From Perognathus longimembris pacificus (lineage: Eukaryota > Chordata > Mammalia > Rodentia > Heteromyidae): a DNA stretch of 64,000 bases. Numbering within the stretch: position 1 is the stretch's first letter; every line of letters starts with the position of its first letter. The notes beneath the pieces were generated by a model. That model was not told the DNA's origin. It did not search any database and worked only from the letters and a program-made list of their open reading frames with translations. Position numbers and translations under genes: made by a program. The DNA lies in contig NC_063172.1 of the NCBI RefSeq assembly GCF_023159225.1, positions 45,885,832-45,949,831 of the forward strand, read 5' to 3'. Below, one piece after another: positions 12,114 to 24,500 of the stretch.

Positions 12114-15100
12114 ATGGAAGGAGAAAAAACACCCTTATCCTTGATCTCTTTAAATATGAATGGTTTAAACTCCCCAATAAAGAGGAACAGACTGGCAGAA
12201 TGGATTCACAAACAAAAAGTTGACATCTGCTGTCTACAAGAGACCCACCTTACAGCAAGGGACAAAAACAGGCTTCGAATGAAAGGATGGAGCAAGATCT
12301 ACCAAGCAAATGCACCCACCAAAATGGCAGGTGTAGCCATTCTGATCTCAGACAAGCTAGACTTCTCATTAAAGTCAACTCAAAAAGACAAAGAAGGACA
12401 CTACATATTAATACAAGGGAAAATCCAGAATCAAGACATCACTGTGATAAATGTATACTCACCGAACAAAAGAGGCCCTACATATGTCAAGCAAATTCTC
12501 ACAGAATTACAGAACAAGATAGACACAAACACAATCATAGTGGGTGACTTTAATACCCCTCTCTCCCCAAGAGACAGATCCAACACCCAGAGGATTAGTA
12601 AGGGAGCTGAGGACCTAAATAACACCATTTCCCAAGTGGATCTAAAAGACCTATATAGAACCTTCCACCCTACAGAGACCTGATACACCTTCTTTTCAGC
12701 AGCCCATGGATCATATTCCAAAATAGACCAGGTCATAGCCCACACAAAGAACCTCAGCAAATACAAAAGTATTGACATCATCCCATGTATTATATATGAT
12801 CACAGTGGATTAAAGGTAACCCTCAACAACAAAGGATACCACAGAGGCTATACACACTCTTGGAGGCTAAACCCCACGCTGCTATCCAACACTTGGGCCA
12901 CAGACCAAATTAAAGATGAAATCAACGAATTCATAAGCCACAATGACAATGAAAACACATCACAAAGAAACCTATGGGACACAGCTAAGGCAGTACTGAG
13001 GGGCAAGATCATTGCCCTCAGCACTCACATTAAATGGAAGCAGAGCAGGTGAATAACCTCACGATGAAACTAAAACAATTGGAGAAACAAGAAATGACAG
13101 AATCTAAAACAACTAGGAGGGGAGAGATCACAAAGATTAAAGAAGAGATAAATCTGATTGAAAATAGAAAGACCATTCAACAAATAAATAAGACTAAAAG
13201 CTGGTTCTTTGAGAAAATAAACAAAATTGACAGACCCCTTGCAAGACTTACATAAAAAAGAAGAGAAGAGACTCATATACGTAAAATCAAGGACTACCCC
13301 GGAAAAAATTACAACAAGTACACACGGTATTCAAACAATCATAAGGAGCTATTTCCAAAACCTCTACTCCGCAAAAAACAATAATTTTACAGAAATGGAT
13401 CAATTCTTAGAGAAGTACAAACTGCCCAAACTGAACCAAGAAGAAATAAATCAACTAAATAAACCAATAACTTACACTGAGATACAGGAGGTGATCAAGA
13501 ACCTCCTTACTATGAAAAGCCCAGGCCCAGATGGATTCACCAACGAATTCTACAAAACCTTTAGTGAGGAGCTAATACCAATACTCCTCAAACTCTTCCG
13601 CGAAATAGAAACCGAGGGAGAAATCCCAAACTCATTCTATGAAGCTAATATCATACTCATTCCCAAACCAGGCAAAGACGCAACAAAAAAAGAGAACTAC
13701 AGACCAATATCACTAATGAACACAGAAGCAAAGATCCTCAATAAAATATTAGCTAACAGGATCCAGAAACTGATCAAGAAAATCATACATCATGACCAAG
13801 TAGGCTTCATCCCACAGTCACAAGGATGGTTCAGCATCCGTAAATCAATCAACGTAATTCACCACATAAACAGATCTAAAATTAAGAATTACATTGTTAT
13901 CTCAGTCGATGCCCAAAAAGCCTTTGACAAAATACAACATCCATATCTATTAAAAGCTTTGGAGAGAACAGGAATAGATGGAACATTCCTCAAAACAATA
14001 AAAGCCATATACAACAGACCAACTGCTAATATCATATTAAATGGAGAGAAACTTAAATAATTCCCCCTAAACTCAGGAACAAGACAAGGATGCCCACTCT
14101 CCCCACTTCTGTTCAACATAGTGCTGGAATCCCTAGCCATAGGAATAAGGCAAGAGGAGAACATCAAAGGGATCCACATCGGCAAGGAAGAAATCAAGTT
14201 ATCCCTATTTGCAGACGACATGATCTTATATCTGAAGGACCCAAAAAACTCAGTACCCAAACTCCTACACCTAATAAACCAATTTGGCAAAGTAGCAGGA
14301 TACAAAATCAATCCACAAAAGTCAGCAGCTTTTCTGTACACTAGCAATATACAAACAGAAATGGAAATTATGGAAACAATTCCATTTACAGTAGCCAAAA
14401 AAAGAATAAAGTACCTAGGGATCAACTTAACCAAGGACGTGACGGACCTATTCAATGAAAACTACAAAAATCTAATAAGGGAAATCAAAGAAGACACAAG
14501 GAGATGGAAAGACCTCCCATGCTCATGGGTAGGCAGAATCAATATAGTGAAAATGGCCATATTGCCCAAATTGTTATACAAATTCAATGCAATACCTATC
14601 AAAATCCCAGCCACATTCTTTACTGAAATAGAGAAACCAATCCATAAATTCATATGGAACAGCAAAAAACCTAGAATAGCCAAAGCAATTCTAGGCAAAA
14701 AATGCAGTGCAGGAGGTATCACAATACCAGACTTCAAGCTCTACTACAAGGCCATCATAACAAAAACAGCATGGTATTGGTATAAAAACAGATTGGAAGA
14801 CCAATGGATTAGAACTGAAGACCCAGAAATAAAACCACACTCTTACAGACAACTGATATTCGACAAAGGAGCGAAAGACATACAATGGAATAAACATAGC
14901 CTCTTCAACTACTGGTGCTGGGAGAACTGGGCAGCCATATGCACAAAACTCAAAGTAGACCCAAACCTATCACCATGCACCACGATCAACTCAAAATGGA
15001 TCAAGGACCTCAATATCAGACCTGAATCCTTGAAACTACTGAAGGACAGAGTAGGAAAGACACTAGAACTTATAGGCACAGGAAGGAACTTCCTGAATAG

Positions 15101-15863
15101 AGTCCCAGGGGCACAACAAATAGGGGAAAGACTCGACAAATGGGACTATTACAAATTAAAAAGTTTCTGCACAGCTAAGGACATAGCCACCAAAATAGAA
15201 AGACAGCCAACGATATGGGAAAGGATATTTACCAGCACAGCAACAGACAAAGGCCTAATATCGGTCATCTACAGAGAACTCAAAAAACTAAGCCCCTCCA
15301 AGCCCAATAAACCTATTAGGAAATGGGCAAAAGAGCTAAAGAGAGACTTCACAAGAGAAGATATAAAAATGGCAAAGAAACACATGAGGAAATGCTCAAC
15401 ATCCCTGCTAGTAAAGGAAATGCAAATAAAAACAACCCTGAGATACCACCTCACCCCAGTTAGAATGGCCTATACTCTGAACTCAGGAAACAACAAATGC
15501 TGGAGGGGCTGTGGGGAAAGAGGAACCCTTCTCCATTGTTGGTGGGAGTGCAAATTAGTACAACCACTTTGGAGAACAGTATGGAGGTTTCTCAAAAAGC
15601 TCAATATAGACCTACCCTATGACCCTGCCATACCACTCCTTGGCATCTATCCTAAACAGCAAAACCTAAGATATCAAAAAGACATTTGTACTTCCATGTT
15701 TATCGCGGCACAATTCACAATAGCCAAAATATGGAAACAACCCAGATGCCCCTCCACAGACGAATGGATCCAAAAAATATGGTACTTATACACAATGGAA
15801 TACTACATAGCGATTAGGAATGGTGAAATACTGTTATTCGCAGGGAACTGGTCAGAACTCTAA
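12114..15863 (+). pseudogene. L1 ORF2 endonuclease/reverse transcriptase, broken
   Basis: ORF2p nicks target DNA and reverse-transcribes L1 RNA at the nick. The start is ATG 12114, 42 bases after ORF1. Endonuclease motifs are present ('CCLQETHL', 'VGDFNTPL'). The reverse transcriptase carries '[13 protein letters not shown]', 'LIPKPGKD' and the catalytic FADD at about 14210-14221. The C-terminal cysteine motif is '[18 protein letters not shown]' (about 15499-15552). Defects are a TGA at 12681-12683, a frameshift near 13030, another near 13250 and a TAA at 14058-14060. The frame is otherwise open to the stop closing 15863. Not functional. Confidence 0.92.
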
Positions 15864-16156
15864 CAAATAATGTTGAGTGAGACAAGCCTAGAACACAGAA
15901 AACAAAGGGGCATGATCTCCCTGATATATGACTGTTAACAAAGGGAGATGGAGAGACAGTAGAGACCAAGTCTGTGAATACTATATATGTTCTTGATACA
16001 TTGTATATTGTATATATGTCTACCTGACCTAGAGAAGGGATAGAAAAACAGGACGTAAGATATCACAATAAATATACACACTGCCCTACTATGTAACTGT
16101 ACCCTTTTTGCACAACACCTTGTAAAAAATTTGTGTTCAATTAATAAACAAATTAA
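15864..16156 (+). other. L1 family A 3'UTR
   Basis: Short 3'UTR of about 290 bases ending in an AATAAA-type signal ('caattaataaacaaatt') and a short A tail adjoining the target-site duplication. It lacks the long G-rich tract seen in the 3'UTRs of the other L1 copies here, supporting a separate subfamily. Confidence 0.7.
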
Positions 16157-17656
16157 AAAAATATTTCAACCACAAATATAGGAATGTAGAAATCACTAAC
16201 CGGAAGCAAGTTGGAAAATTCATAAATATAAGAAAATGAATACACTGCCAAATACTAAATGAGTCAAAGAAGAAACCAAAGAGGGAAAAATGGAAACAAA
16301 TAGAAATGAAAACAACTTATTGAAAAATGTATCAATGAAGTAAATACTGATCAGAGGGAAGTTAATAGGGATGCATGCTTATGGAAGTAGAAAAAAAATC
16401 TTTCTGTTTACTTAACTTTACCTCAGAAATGTAAAAAAATTAAGGCTGGAATAATAAGAAAAAAGAACATGATAAAATGTCATAACATAAGTAAAAAGTA
16501 GAGACTAGAAAAATAATACAAACAATAAAATTAACTGTGGGTAGTTAAAAAAATAGGAAACTTGCTAGTGTGTGAGAAAAGGATAGAAGACAACTCAAAA
16601 TCATTAATAAGAAGGAGGATGTCATAGAGGATATCTTCCAAAGAGGAAGAATAGTAGATGACTGTAAGATTACAATAGGCTAATGTACACCAATAAATTA
16701 GATAATCTAGACAAATGAATAAACTGCTGACATAAAACATACAAAATCTCAAACATAAAGACTTAGAAAATGTACACATGTAAATAATGATAATGAATAA
16801 AAAAGATCCAACAAAGAAAAGCTTAGGATCTGTTGTGTTTTACTGTAGAATGCTGCCAAACATTTATAGAAATTTATTACTAATCTATTTAAAGATCCCC
16901 TGAAACTGGTGATATCCCTAATAAGTGTATATGTGCATATACACATATGTATATGTATGTATACATAGATATACCCACATATATATGCAAACACACACAT
17001 GTACATGTAGAGAAAACTCCTCAATTAAATCCTGTAAAGGAAATTTGTTATCATATTAAAAGCACTATCAAATGAGACTGACATTTGATAGGTAAAGAAG
17101 GTTCTACGTATGGAAATCAACAAATGTACTATATCACATGAAGGATAAAATTATGTAATCATTTCCATAGCTGCTCATAAAGCATTTGGAAAAATCCAAT
17201 ATCACTTATGATATAATACTTAACAAGGTACATAACAAAAATGCATAAAAATAATAGATTAGGTGCCTCAATGTAATAGAGCCGTATATAAATTCATTGC
17301 TACTTTCCTACTTAATTGTTGAAAGTGTTTCTGTTATTAGCCAGCTCAAACATACTACCTCTGTCCAATATTGTACTGAAGTTTTTAGCCAGAATATTAA
17401 GCAACAAAAGAAAGACTATGAAGAGAGATAACTGACTATAAATGATATACTGAGAAACATAAATTGTATGGTGGTATGACTATACAAAAAACAAAAACAA
17501 AGCAACAACAACAACAAAAAAAAAAAACCACCTCTTTTCCCAAGGATGAACTGCACCTTTGTATTATCAAGAGATTTTTAATGACTTGAAGTCCTAATTC
17601 AGTTGTGAGTGGAAGATAAAGGGTTGGCAAATTTTCTCATGTTCCTAATTGGGAGT

Positions 17657-17851
17657 ATTATGGTAAGGATTCTGATTTGGATATTTGATGTCTTCCCAAA
17701 CCACCACTATGTTCTGCTTCACCACCATTTCAGATTGACCCAGTCAAGGAATCATGGACTAAAGCTTCTCATCCAATGAGCCAAAACAAATTTCCTCCTT
17801 ACACACACATTTATATCACATAGTCATAGCAACAGAACAGAAGCTAACACA
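17657..17851 (+). mobile_element. MaLR-type LTR fragment (MST/MLT1-like)
   Basis: The start resembles 'tatggtaaggattctgattt' and the end has the typical MaLR terminus ('gagccaaaacaaatttcct', 'catagcaacagaacagaagc', 'taacaca'). At about 195 bases it is less than half the usual LTR length, so it is internally deleted. Subfamily not assigned. Confidence 0.55.
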
Positions 17852-18735
17852 ATAAAAGTCAGTAGCCAGGACCAGATAAATGTACAGGGAGCCCTAAGTA
17901 GCATGATTGGATACAGTATTGGAGAGCAAAGCATGATACGGAGAAAAAAAAAAAAAGAGAGAGAAGGTGTGGAAACCATAAGAACACCTCTTATTAATTA
18001 ATCATCATGCATGATCTTGATAAACCAGAGCTAAGCATTATTTCCTTTCATTAGTCATGTTCTTTGCAATTTCTCTAATTTTCCAATCTAACTTTGGGCA
18101 ATATTAACGAAGTGTTCCATTTAGAGTCAGCTTAATTGGTGTCTGTCTATTCAACCTCTTCCAGGCTCCCTCCTGTAACTCCAAATAATCTTGAAAAAAA
18201 ATATATATCCTATTAGTCTGATTATATATTTGTCTGTAAATGCACTGATGGAATGGACAGGGATTCCTAGTAAGTGCACATTACTTTTTGCTTAGACAAA
18301 GAGCTCCACGTGACTCCTTCTTAACACTTCATTAGGAGTCTTGAATTTGAAATGTGTTAAATATGTAACAGAAAAATGTATGCCATATAATGATTTCAAT
18401 GTCACATTGTGAGGATTTATGTAGATAACAAATGGGATGATCTTTTATTGGATGCTCTTTTGTCAACTTGGAGAGATATGAATGATGACTGTGGGATGCA
18501 GTATATGTGGAGCCAAATTAATCCATATATGAAAAAGAAAGAAAGATTAGGGCCAAGATGGGAGCAAAGAACCCTGGGAGGAAGTGATGAGAACTGGCAA
18601 AGACAGCTCATAAAGAAGAGCTGGATGCTGTACATCCAACTTGGAAGGAAAACAATAAATTCATAGTAAAGTTTTATGGCTAGAGTTACAGAAAGCTCAT
18701 CTATTAGTTACTTCCCTACATTTTTTCACAGAAAA

Positions 18736-18793
<58 letters not shown>

Positions 18794-19775
18794 TGTCAGG
18801 GGATGAGCAAATCATGAGGAGAATGTCTGAGTTCTGGTCAAATAAGCAAGAACACAAAATTCTCATGAGATGCAGCTGTTTTAGTGCTAGTAGTAGAGAG
18901 GCAGAGGCAGATAACAAAATAAAACCTAATCTGCCAGGTAGAAAAGTCAAGTAACTAAATGAACTAAACTTTTTCTGCTTACCTTTCAATCATGTTGACA
19001 ATGTGTGGTAATTCACCTAATAGGAAGAACATAGTTAATGCTAACCTAAGCAAAAGTTAGAGAAGCCTCATTTTAACAAATAAACAGTGCAGTCTGTCAC
19101 TTGCCTGAAGACCCAGCATCTAGGTCTGCAGGAAGCTATAGGTGGGAAGACTGTGATCAGAGCCTAAACCTAGGCTCTGTTGAAAAAAAATCACTAAGAC
19201 AAAATAAGTTGGGTGCATATTTTATGTAGTAGGTGGCCTGCCTAACAAGCAGAATATCACATATAAAATATTCTATTGTAGATAAAATTAAAAGGACAGA
19301 AAATAAATGTTTAACTATGGTAATAGACCAGTGCATCCTGATAGGTTGAGGTATGCCTACTAAGTTTTCCTTCTATGCACTGGGCCCACAGTCATACACT
19401 ACCATTCTTTTTGGGTAATTGAAGTGACTTCTTATTGACTGTTTTCCTGGTCTGACTTCAAAAGATGATCTTACAGATTTTGCTTGCAAGTAGTTGAGAT
19501 TATAGACATATACAACACACTCAAATTTATTACTAGTTTTAAAACAGAGGTAATTATTTCTTATGAGAGCAGCATGGGGATTTTTTTTATCACTTCAGAG
19601 ATTCTATTTACCAAGAAATGGCATACTAGACATAATTAGACATGTCATGAATAGTATAAATATGAAGTCAAAATTGCTCAAAAGTACATAGGTCTAAAGC
19701 AATAGGAACCTCAACATATGTCATTCTATTAGATAATGATTTTGGTGATGATGATTATGATGACAAGGTTACAAT
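17852..19775. other. AT-rich noncoding DNA, no gene seen
   Basis: Contains a short A run near 17944, the (GT)n tract at 18738-18792 and a 4.5-copy TGATGA-type stretch near 19740-19765. An 85-codon open frame at 18409-18666 has no recognisable domain and is not called. Confidence 0.55.
18738..18792. repeat. (GT)n microsatellite
   Basis: About 27 uninterrupted GT dinucleotides, likely length-polymorphic. Confidence 0.97.
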
Positions 19776-20210
19776 TAAAAATTAGTCATCCTACCAGTCC
19801 AAAAATAACTGAATATAAGTACAAAAATTGCTCATAGGGTTATAACGGTAAATAAGTAACTACTGAATACAGAGCTCAGGGTTGGTTGTTATATTTAAAT
19901 TGTATTCATTGGGGACACCATATTTGCTTTTATATACGAAAAAGGGAGGGAAGGTATCTGTATATAATTGTGAACTTCTAAGATTTATACAACAGTGCTT
20001 GGCAGGTCTGCTTTGGTTCTTAAACAGTGCTCAAAGGTGCTTGTGATTGGCATTTCCAATCCAAATGGGCAGAAGAAGCACAAGAAAAATTTCAAACAAG
20101 GGAATCTCATCTCCCACTCAAAACAAGTAGGAAGCAGAGCAGTCAATCAAAGACCTAGAAAAGAACCCTCAAAATGCTCTACAAACTCTACTGATAAAAA
20201 TGTTAAATGA

Positions 20211-20317
20211 ATGAGGGACGAGGTAACAAACAGTACAAGAAATGTATCCAATGCCTAATGTATGAAACCATAACCTCTCTGTAATTCAGTTTAATTATAT
20301 ATATAATAAATAAGTAA
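20211..20317 (+). mobile_element. L1 3'-tail insertion (5'-truncated) within L1 ORF1
   Basis: About 107 bases of family-B L1 3'UTR end ('gggacgaggtaacaaacagt', 'cctaatgtatgaaacca', 'acctctctgtaattcag') plus an A/T-rich tail. It is flanked by perfect 17-bp duplications ATAAAAATGTTAAATGA at 20194-20210 and 20318-20334. A textbook target-primed reverse-transcription event with extreme 5' truncation. Confidence 0.95.
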
Positions 20318-20689
20318 ATAAAAATGTTAAATGAAAAGTTTGAATCTCTTCAGACAACTATTCTTGTGCATTAGGAAGTGAACCAAAAATTAATAGAGGA
20401 TTTTATGGCCTCCATAAATAGAAAGATAAATGAACTTCAAGAGTCCAATGAAAAGATAGCTACCCAGCTAAAAGATTTGAGAGACAGCACTCAGAACTAA
20501 ATTAATGAAGTAAAGAAGTCCATACAGGACCTAAGAGAAAAGTAAAGCAAAGACATGGAAGCCATCAAGAAAGACCAGTCAGAAGGAAGGGAGATTCAAA
20601 ATCAAGTAGCTAGCCTACAGAGCAGACAAGATGAAGCAGAGGGTCAAATCTCAGGAATTGAAGATGCCCTAGAATCTATGGAGAAAGAA

Positions 20690-20690
<1 letters not shown>

Positions 20691-20723
<33 letters not shown>
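20691..20723. repeat. Poly-A run within L1 ORF1
   Basis: 33 consecutive A bases at a position where the better-preserved L1 has only five. It is either homopolymer expansion or the trace of an almost fully truncated retro-insertion. Confidence 0.85.
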
Positions 20724-20724
<1 letters not shown>

Positions 20725-20986
20725 ACCAAAAAAAAAATCCAAGAAGCAAAACAGATCGCTCCAGGAACTCCAAGATACAATCCAGAAGCCCAATTTAAGG
20801 CTAATAGGTACCGAGGAAAACCTACAGAAAGAAGTAAATGGAATTGGCAACTTATTTAACAGAATATTAGCTGAGAACTTTTGAAATATCCAGCAGGATA
20901 GGCCTACCCAGATACAAGAAGCAGTTAGAACTCTGAACTGACCAGACGAGAATAGGACATCCCACTGATACATTGTAATCAAAACA

Positions 20987-21094
20987 AACAGTACAAGAAA
21001 TGTATCCAATGCCCAACGTATGATACTGTAACCTCTCTGTACATCAGTTTGATAATAAAAATTTGAGAAAACAAAACAAAACAAAACAAAAAAC
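20987..21094 (+). mobile_element. Second L1 3'-tail insertion within L1 ORF1
   Basis: Starts inside 'aacaaacagtacaagaaatg' and runs through 'acctctctgtacatcagttt', 'gataataaaaatttga' and an (AAAAC)n tail. The interrupted ORF1 sequence 'gtaatcaaaaca' resumes at 'tgatccatacag', as judged against 47209-47235 and 50005-50025. The probable short duplication is TCAAAACA versus AAAAAACA, so its boundary is uncertain by several bases. Confidence 0.85.
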
Positions 21095-21505
21095 ATGATC
21101 CATACAGTCCAAGAAAAGAATCCTTAATGCTGCTAGGGAGAAGAAAATAAGCACATATAAAGGAAATCAATTAGAATTACCCCAGATTTCTCAGTAGAGA
21201 CCATGAAAGCAAGGAGAGCCTGGAATGAGATATGCCACACCCTAAAGAAAAATAACTATCAACCAAGAGTACTGTACCCAGCTAAACTCTCATTCACAGC
21301 AGAAGGACTAAGGAAAGTCTTCCACAGTAAGGAAAAACTGAGACAATATATCTCCACCAAACCAGCTTTACAGAAATACCTCAAGGATGTACTACACATG
21401 GAAAATAATCAATATGACAATACAGAGAGAGAAATGAACCCTAAATAGTTAACCAGAATATTAGATCAAGAATTGGGAAGACACAGCTTTTAAAAGATTG
21501 CAATA

Positions 21506-24500
21506 ATGATGGGAACGATCATCTCTCAATCCTAACTCTCAATATTAATGGACTTAATTCTCCAATCAAATGACATAGGCTCATAAGTTGGATCAAAAAT
21601 CAAGATCCATCTTTCTGCTACCTCCAAGAGACACATCTATTCAGCAAAAGCAAACATCTTCTAAAAGTGAAAGGCTGGAATAAAATCTACCAAGCAAGCG
21701 GCCTCCATAAGCAGGCTGGAGTTGCAATCCTAGTATCAGATAAAATTGACTTCAAATTAAAAATGGTAAGAAGAGACAAAGAAGGTTACTACATGCTAAT
21801 AAAAGGATCTCTTCAACAGGAGGAAATAACCATCCTAAATATCTACACCCAAAATACAGGATCACCCAACTTCATCAAACAAATCCTACTGACTCTGAAA
21901 ACACTCATAGACTCCAACACAATGATAGTTGGAGACTTTAACACTCCACTGTCACCTCTGGACAGATAAACACGCCAAAAACTGAACAAAGAAACCACAG
22001 AAACAACTGCATAGACCAACTAGACTTAACCAACATCTACAGAATATTCCATCCAGAAACACCAAAATACACATTCTTTTCAGCAGCACATGGAACATTC
22101 TCCAAAATAGATCACATCTTAGGGCACAAGGAAAATCTGTACAAATTCAGAAGTATTGAAATAATTCCCTAGAGTCTTTCAGACCACAATGGAATAAAAT
22201 TAGAACTCAACTCAAACAGCCACCAAAAAAAATCCTACAATTCATAGAGACTAAACAACACATTGCTGAACCATCAATGGGACATTGAAGAAATTAGAAC
22301 AGAAATTCAAATGTTTATGGAATTAAACCAAGATGAGCACACAAAGTATCAGCTCCTTTGGGACACAGCAAAGACAGTACTCAGGAAAATTTGTATCTCT
22401 GAGTGGCTACATCCACAAATTGGAGAAACATCAATTCAATAACTTAAGGAAGCACCTTTAGCTCCTTGAAAGAGCACAACGATCCAAACCCCAAGCCAGT
22501 GGATGAAAGCAAATAATTAAAATCAAATCAGAATTAAGTGACTTAGAGTAAAAAAAAAATCAAAAGAATCAACAAAACGAAGAGTTGGTTCTTTGAAAAA
22601 CAAGTTAGGCAGACCCCTCGCAAATCTTACCAAAAAACAAAGGTAGCACACCCAAATATACATGATCAGAGATGAAACAGGTAACACCACCACAGAAACA
22701 ACAAAAATTCAGAACACCATAAGGGAATACTTTGCAAAACTTTACGCTAACAAATTCAAGAACCTGGAAGAAATGAATTATTTCTTAGCAAAAATTGATA
22801 TCCCCAAAATCAACCATGAAGATTTAAACCTCCTAAAGAGACCCATATCCAGCATTGAACTAGAAACAGCAATAAGAGACCTCTCATCCAACAAAAGTCC
22901 AGGTCCAGATGGATTCACAGCAGAATTCTACAAGGCCTTCAAAACAGAACTCACACCAATATTTCTCAAACCCTTCAATGAAACTGAAAGAGAAAGTATG
23001 CTATGAAACACATTCTATCATTCCATTGTAACCCTCATCCCGAAACCAGGCAGGGACTCATCAATGATAGAGAACTATAGACTGATTTCCCTGATGAACA
23101 TTAATGCCAAAATTCTCAACAAAATTCTGGCCAATCGACTTCAACAAGTCATCAAAAAAATCATCCATTATGACCAAACTGGATTCATACAGGTAAGCAA
23201 AGCTGGTTCAATATATGCAAGAAAATCAATGTACTCCACCACATCAATCTGAGCAAGGTCAAGAATCACATGATTATGCAGAAAAAGAATTTGATAAAAT
23301 CCAGCACCCATTTATGATAAAAGCTTTGGAGAAACTAGGATTCCAGGGAACATTCCTGAATACAATTAAGGCTGTCTACGACAAACCCATAGCAAACATT
23401 ACTCTTAATGGGGAAAAGCTAAAGCCATATCCTCTAAAATCAGGAGCAAGACAAGGTTGTCTGCTCTCCTCTCTCTTCTTCAATATACTACTAAATTCCT
23501 AGACAGAGCAATAAGACAAGAGAAAGACATAGAGGGATCCAAATTGGAAAATATGAAGTCAAATTCTCTCTCTTTGCAGATGACATCATCCTGTATCCAA
23601 AGAACCCAGTAGACTCTACTCCATGCTACTTGAGCTGATCCAAAACGTTGGCAAAGTAGCATGATATAAAATCAATCCTCAAAAATCAATGGCTTTTCTA
23701 TATGCCAATGACCCGAAGACTGAGGGTGAAATCAGGAAAGAAACTCTTTTTGCAATAGCCTGAAAAACCATAAAATACCTAGGAATAACCTTAAACAAAA
23801 AAGTTAAAGGCCTCTATGATGAGAACTTTAAAAACATGAAAAATGAAATTAAGACAGAACTAAGGAAATGGAAAAATCTCCCGTGCTCCAGGATTGGGAG
23901 GATTAATATTGTCAAAATGGCAATATTTCCAAAGGCTATCTACAAATCCAATGCAATACCCATTAACATCCTAACACCATTTTTTAATGAAATAGAGGAA
24001 GTAATCCAGAAATTCATATGGGGCAATAAAAGACCCCAAGTAGCAAAAATAATCCTAAGTAGAAAGAACAGTGATGGAGGGATTTCAATACCAAACTTCA
24101 AGCTGTATCACAAAGCTATAGTATTAAAAACAGCTTGGTATTGGCACAGGAACAGGCTTGAAGACCAGTGGTAGAGAACTGAAGACCCAGAAATGAACCC
24201 ACAGAACTATGCCTACTTAATCATTGATAAAGGAGCTAAAAAAATAGGATGGAAGAAAGGTAGCCTCTTTAGCAAATGGTGGTGGCAAAACTTGTTCAAC
24301 ATCAGCAACAAATTAAAATTAGATCCTTATATATCATCCTGCACAAAAATCAATTCGAAATGGATCAAAGACCTTGAAATAAAAGCAGATATCCTGAAAA
24401 TTCTACAAGAAGGATTAGAAGAAACAGTTGGTCTCCTTGGAACAGGATGAAACTTCCTTAACAAAGACCCAGAAATACAGCAAATCAAAGAAAGGTTGGA

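Larger units (their letters stand above)
9484..16156 (+). mobile_element. Full-length LINE-1, family A, inactive
   Basis: A 6.7 kb L1 with a GC-rich 5'UTR of about 1.2 kb, ORF1, ORF2, a short 3'UTR and an A-rich end. It is bounded by a 14-bp target-site duplication with one mismatch (9470-9483 and 16157-16170, AAAAATATTTYAAC). Both flanks are ORF2 of an ancient L1, confirming insertion into that element. It differs in sequence from the other full-length L1 family in the window. Coding capacity is lost: ORF1 has a stop and a SINE insertion, and ORF2 has stops and frameshifts. Confidence 0.95.
7690..17430 (+). mobile_element. Ancient plus-strand L1 in four pieces, split by later insertions
   Basis: An L1M-type copy can be followed collinearly. 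The ORF1-ORF2 spacer lies at about 7690-7900 and the start of the ORF2 endonuclease at about 7910-8237. The endonuclease continues at about 8512-8637 ('aattagagcacctaac') and at 9266-9483 ('agacatatacagaatattgc'). The endonuclease end through the reverse transcriptase lies at 16171-17430 ('gaaaattcataaatataag', 'agcatttggaaaaatccaa'). The gaps are filled by a B1-Geo SINE (8238-8511), a minus-strand L1 tail (8638-9265) and a full-length L1 (9484-16156). It is heavily mutated and non-coding. A TA/CA-rich run interrupts it near 16925-17000. ORF2 sequence fades at about 17430 without a 3'UTR. Confidence 0.75.
20065..21448 (+). pseudogene. L1 ORF1, family B, broken by nested insertions
   Basis: Starts at ATG 20065 with 'MGRRST', matching the ORF1 start at 49246. 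The coiled-coil region ('DLEKNPQNALQTLLIKMLNE' type) and the 'NLRLIGTEENLQKEVNGIG' RRM segment are recognisable. The frame is interrupted by L1-tail insertions at 20211-20317 and about 20987-21094, a poly-A expansion at 20691-20723, and point stops. The C-terminal domain survives as an open segment to the TAG closing 21448. Confidence 0.85.

Noticed and set aside
18409..18666. 85-codon open frame
   Set aside because: No domain, no splice context and no similarity I recognise. Length is within chance expectation.
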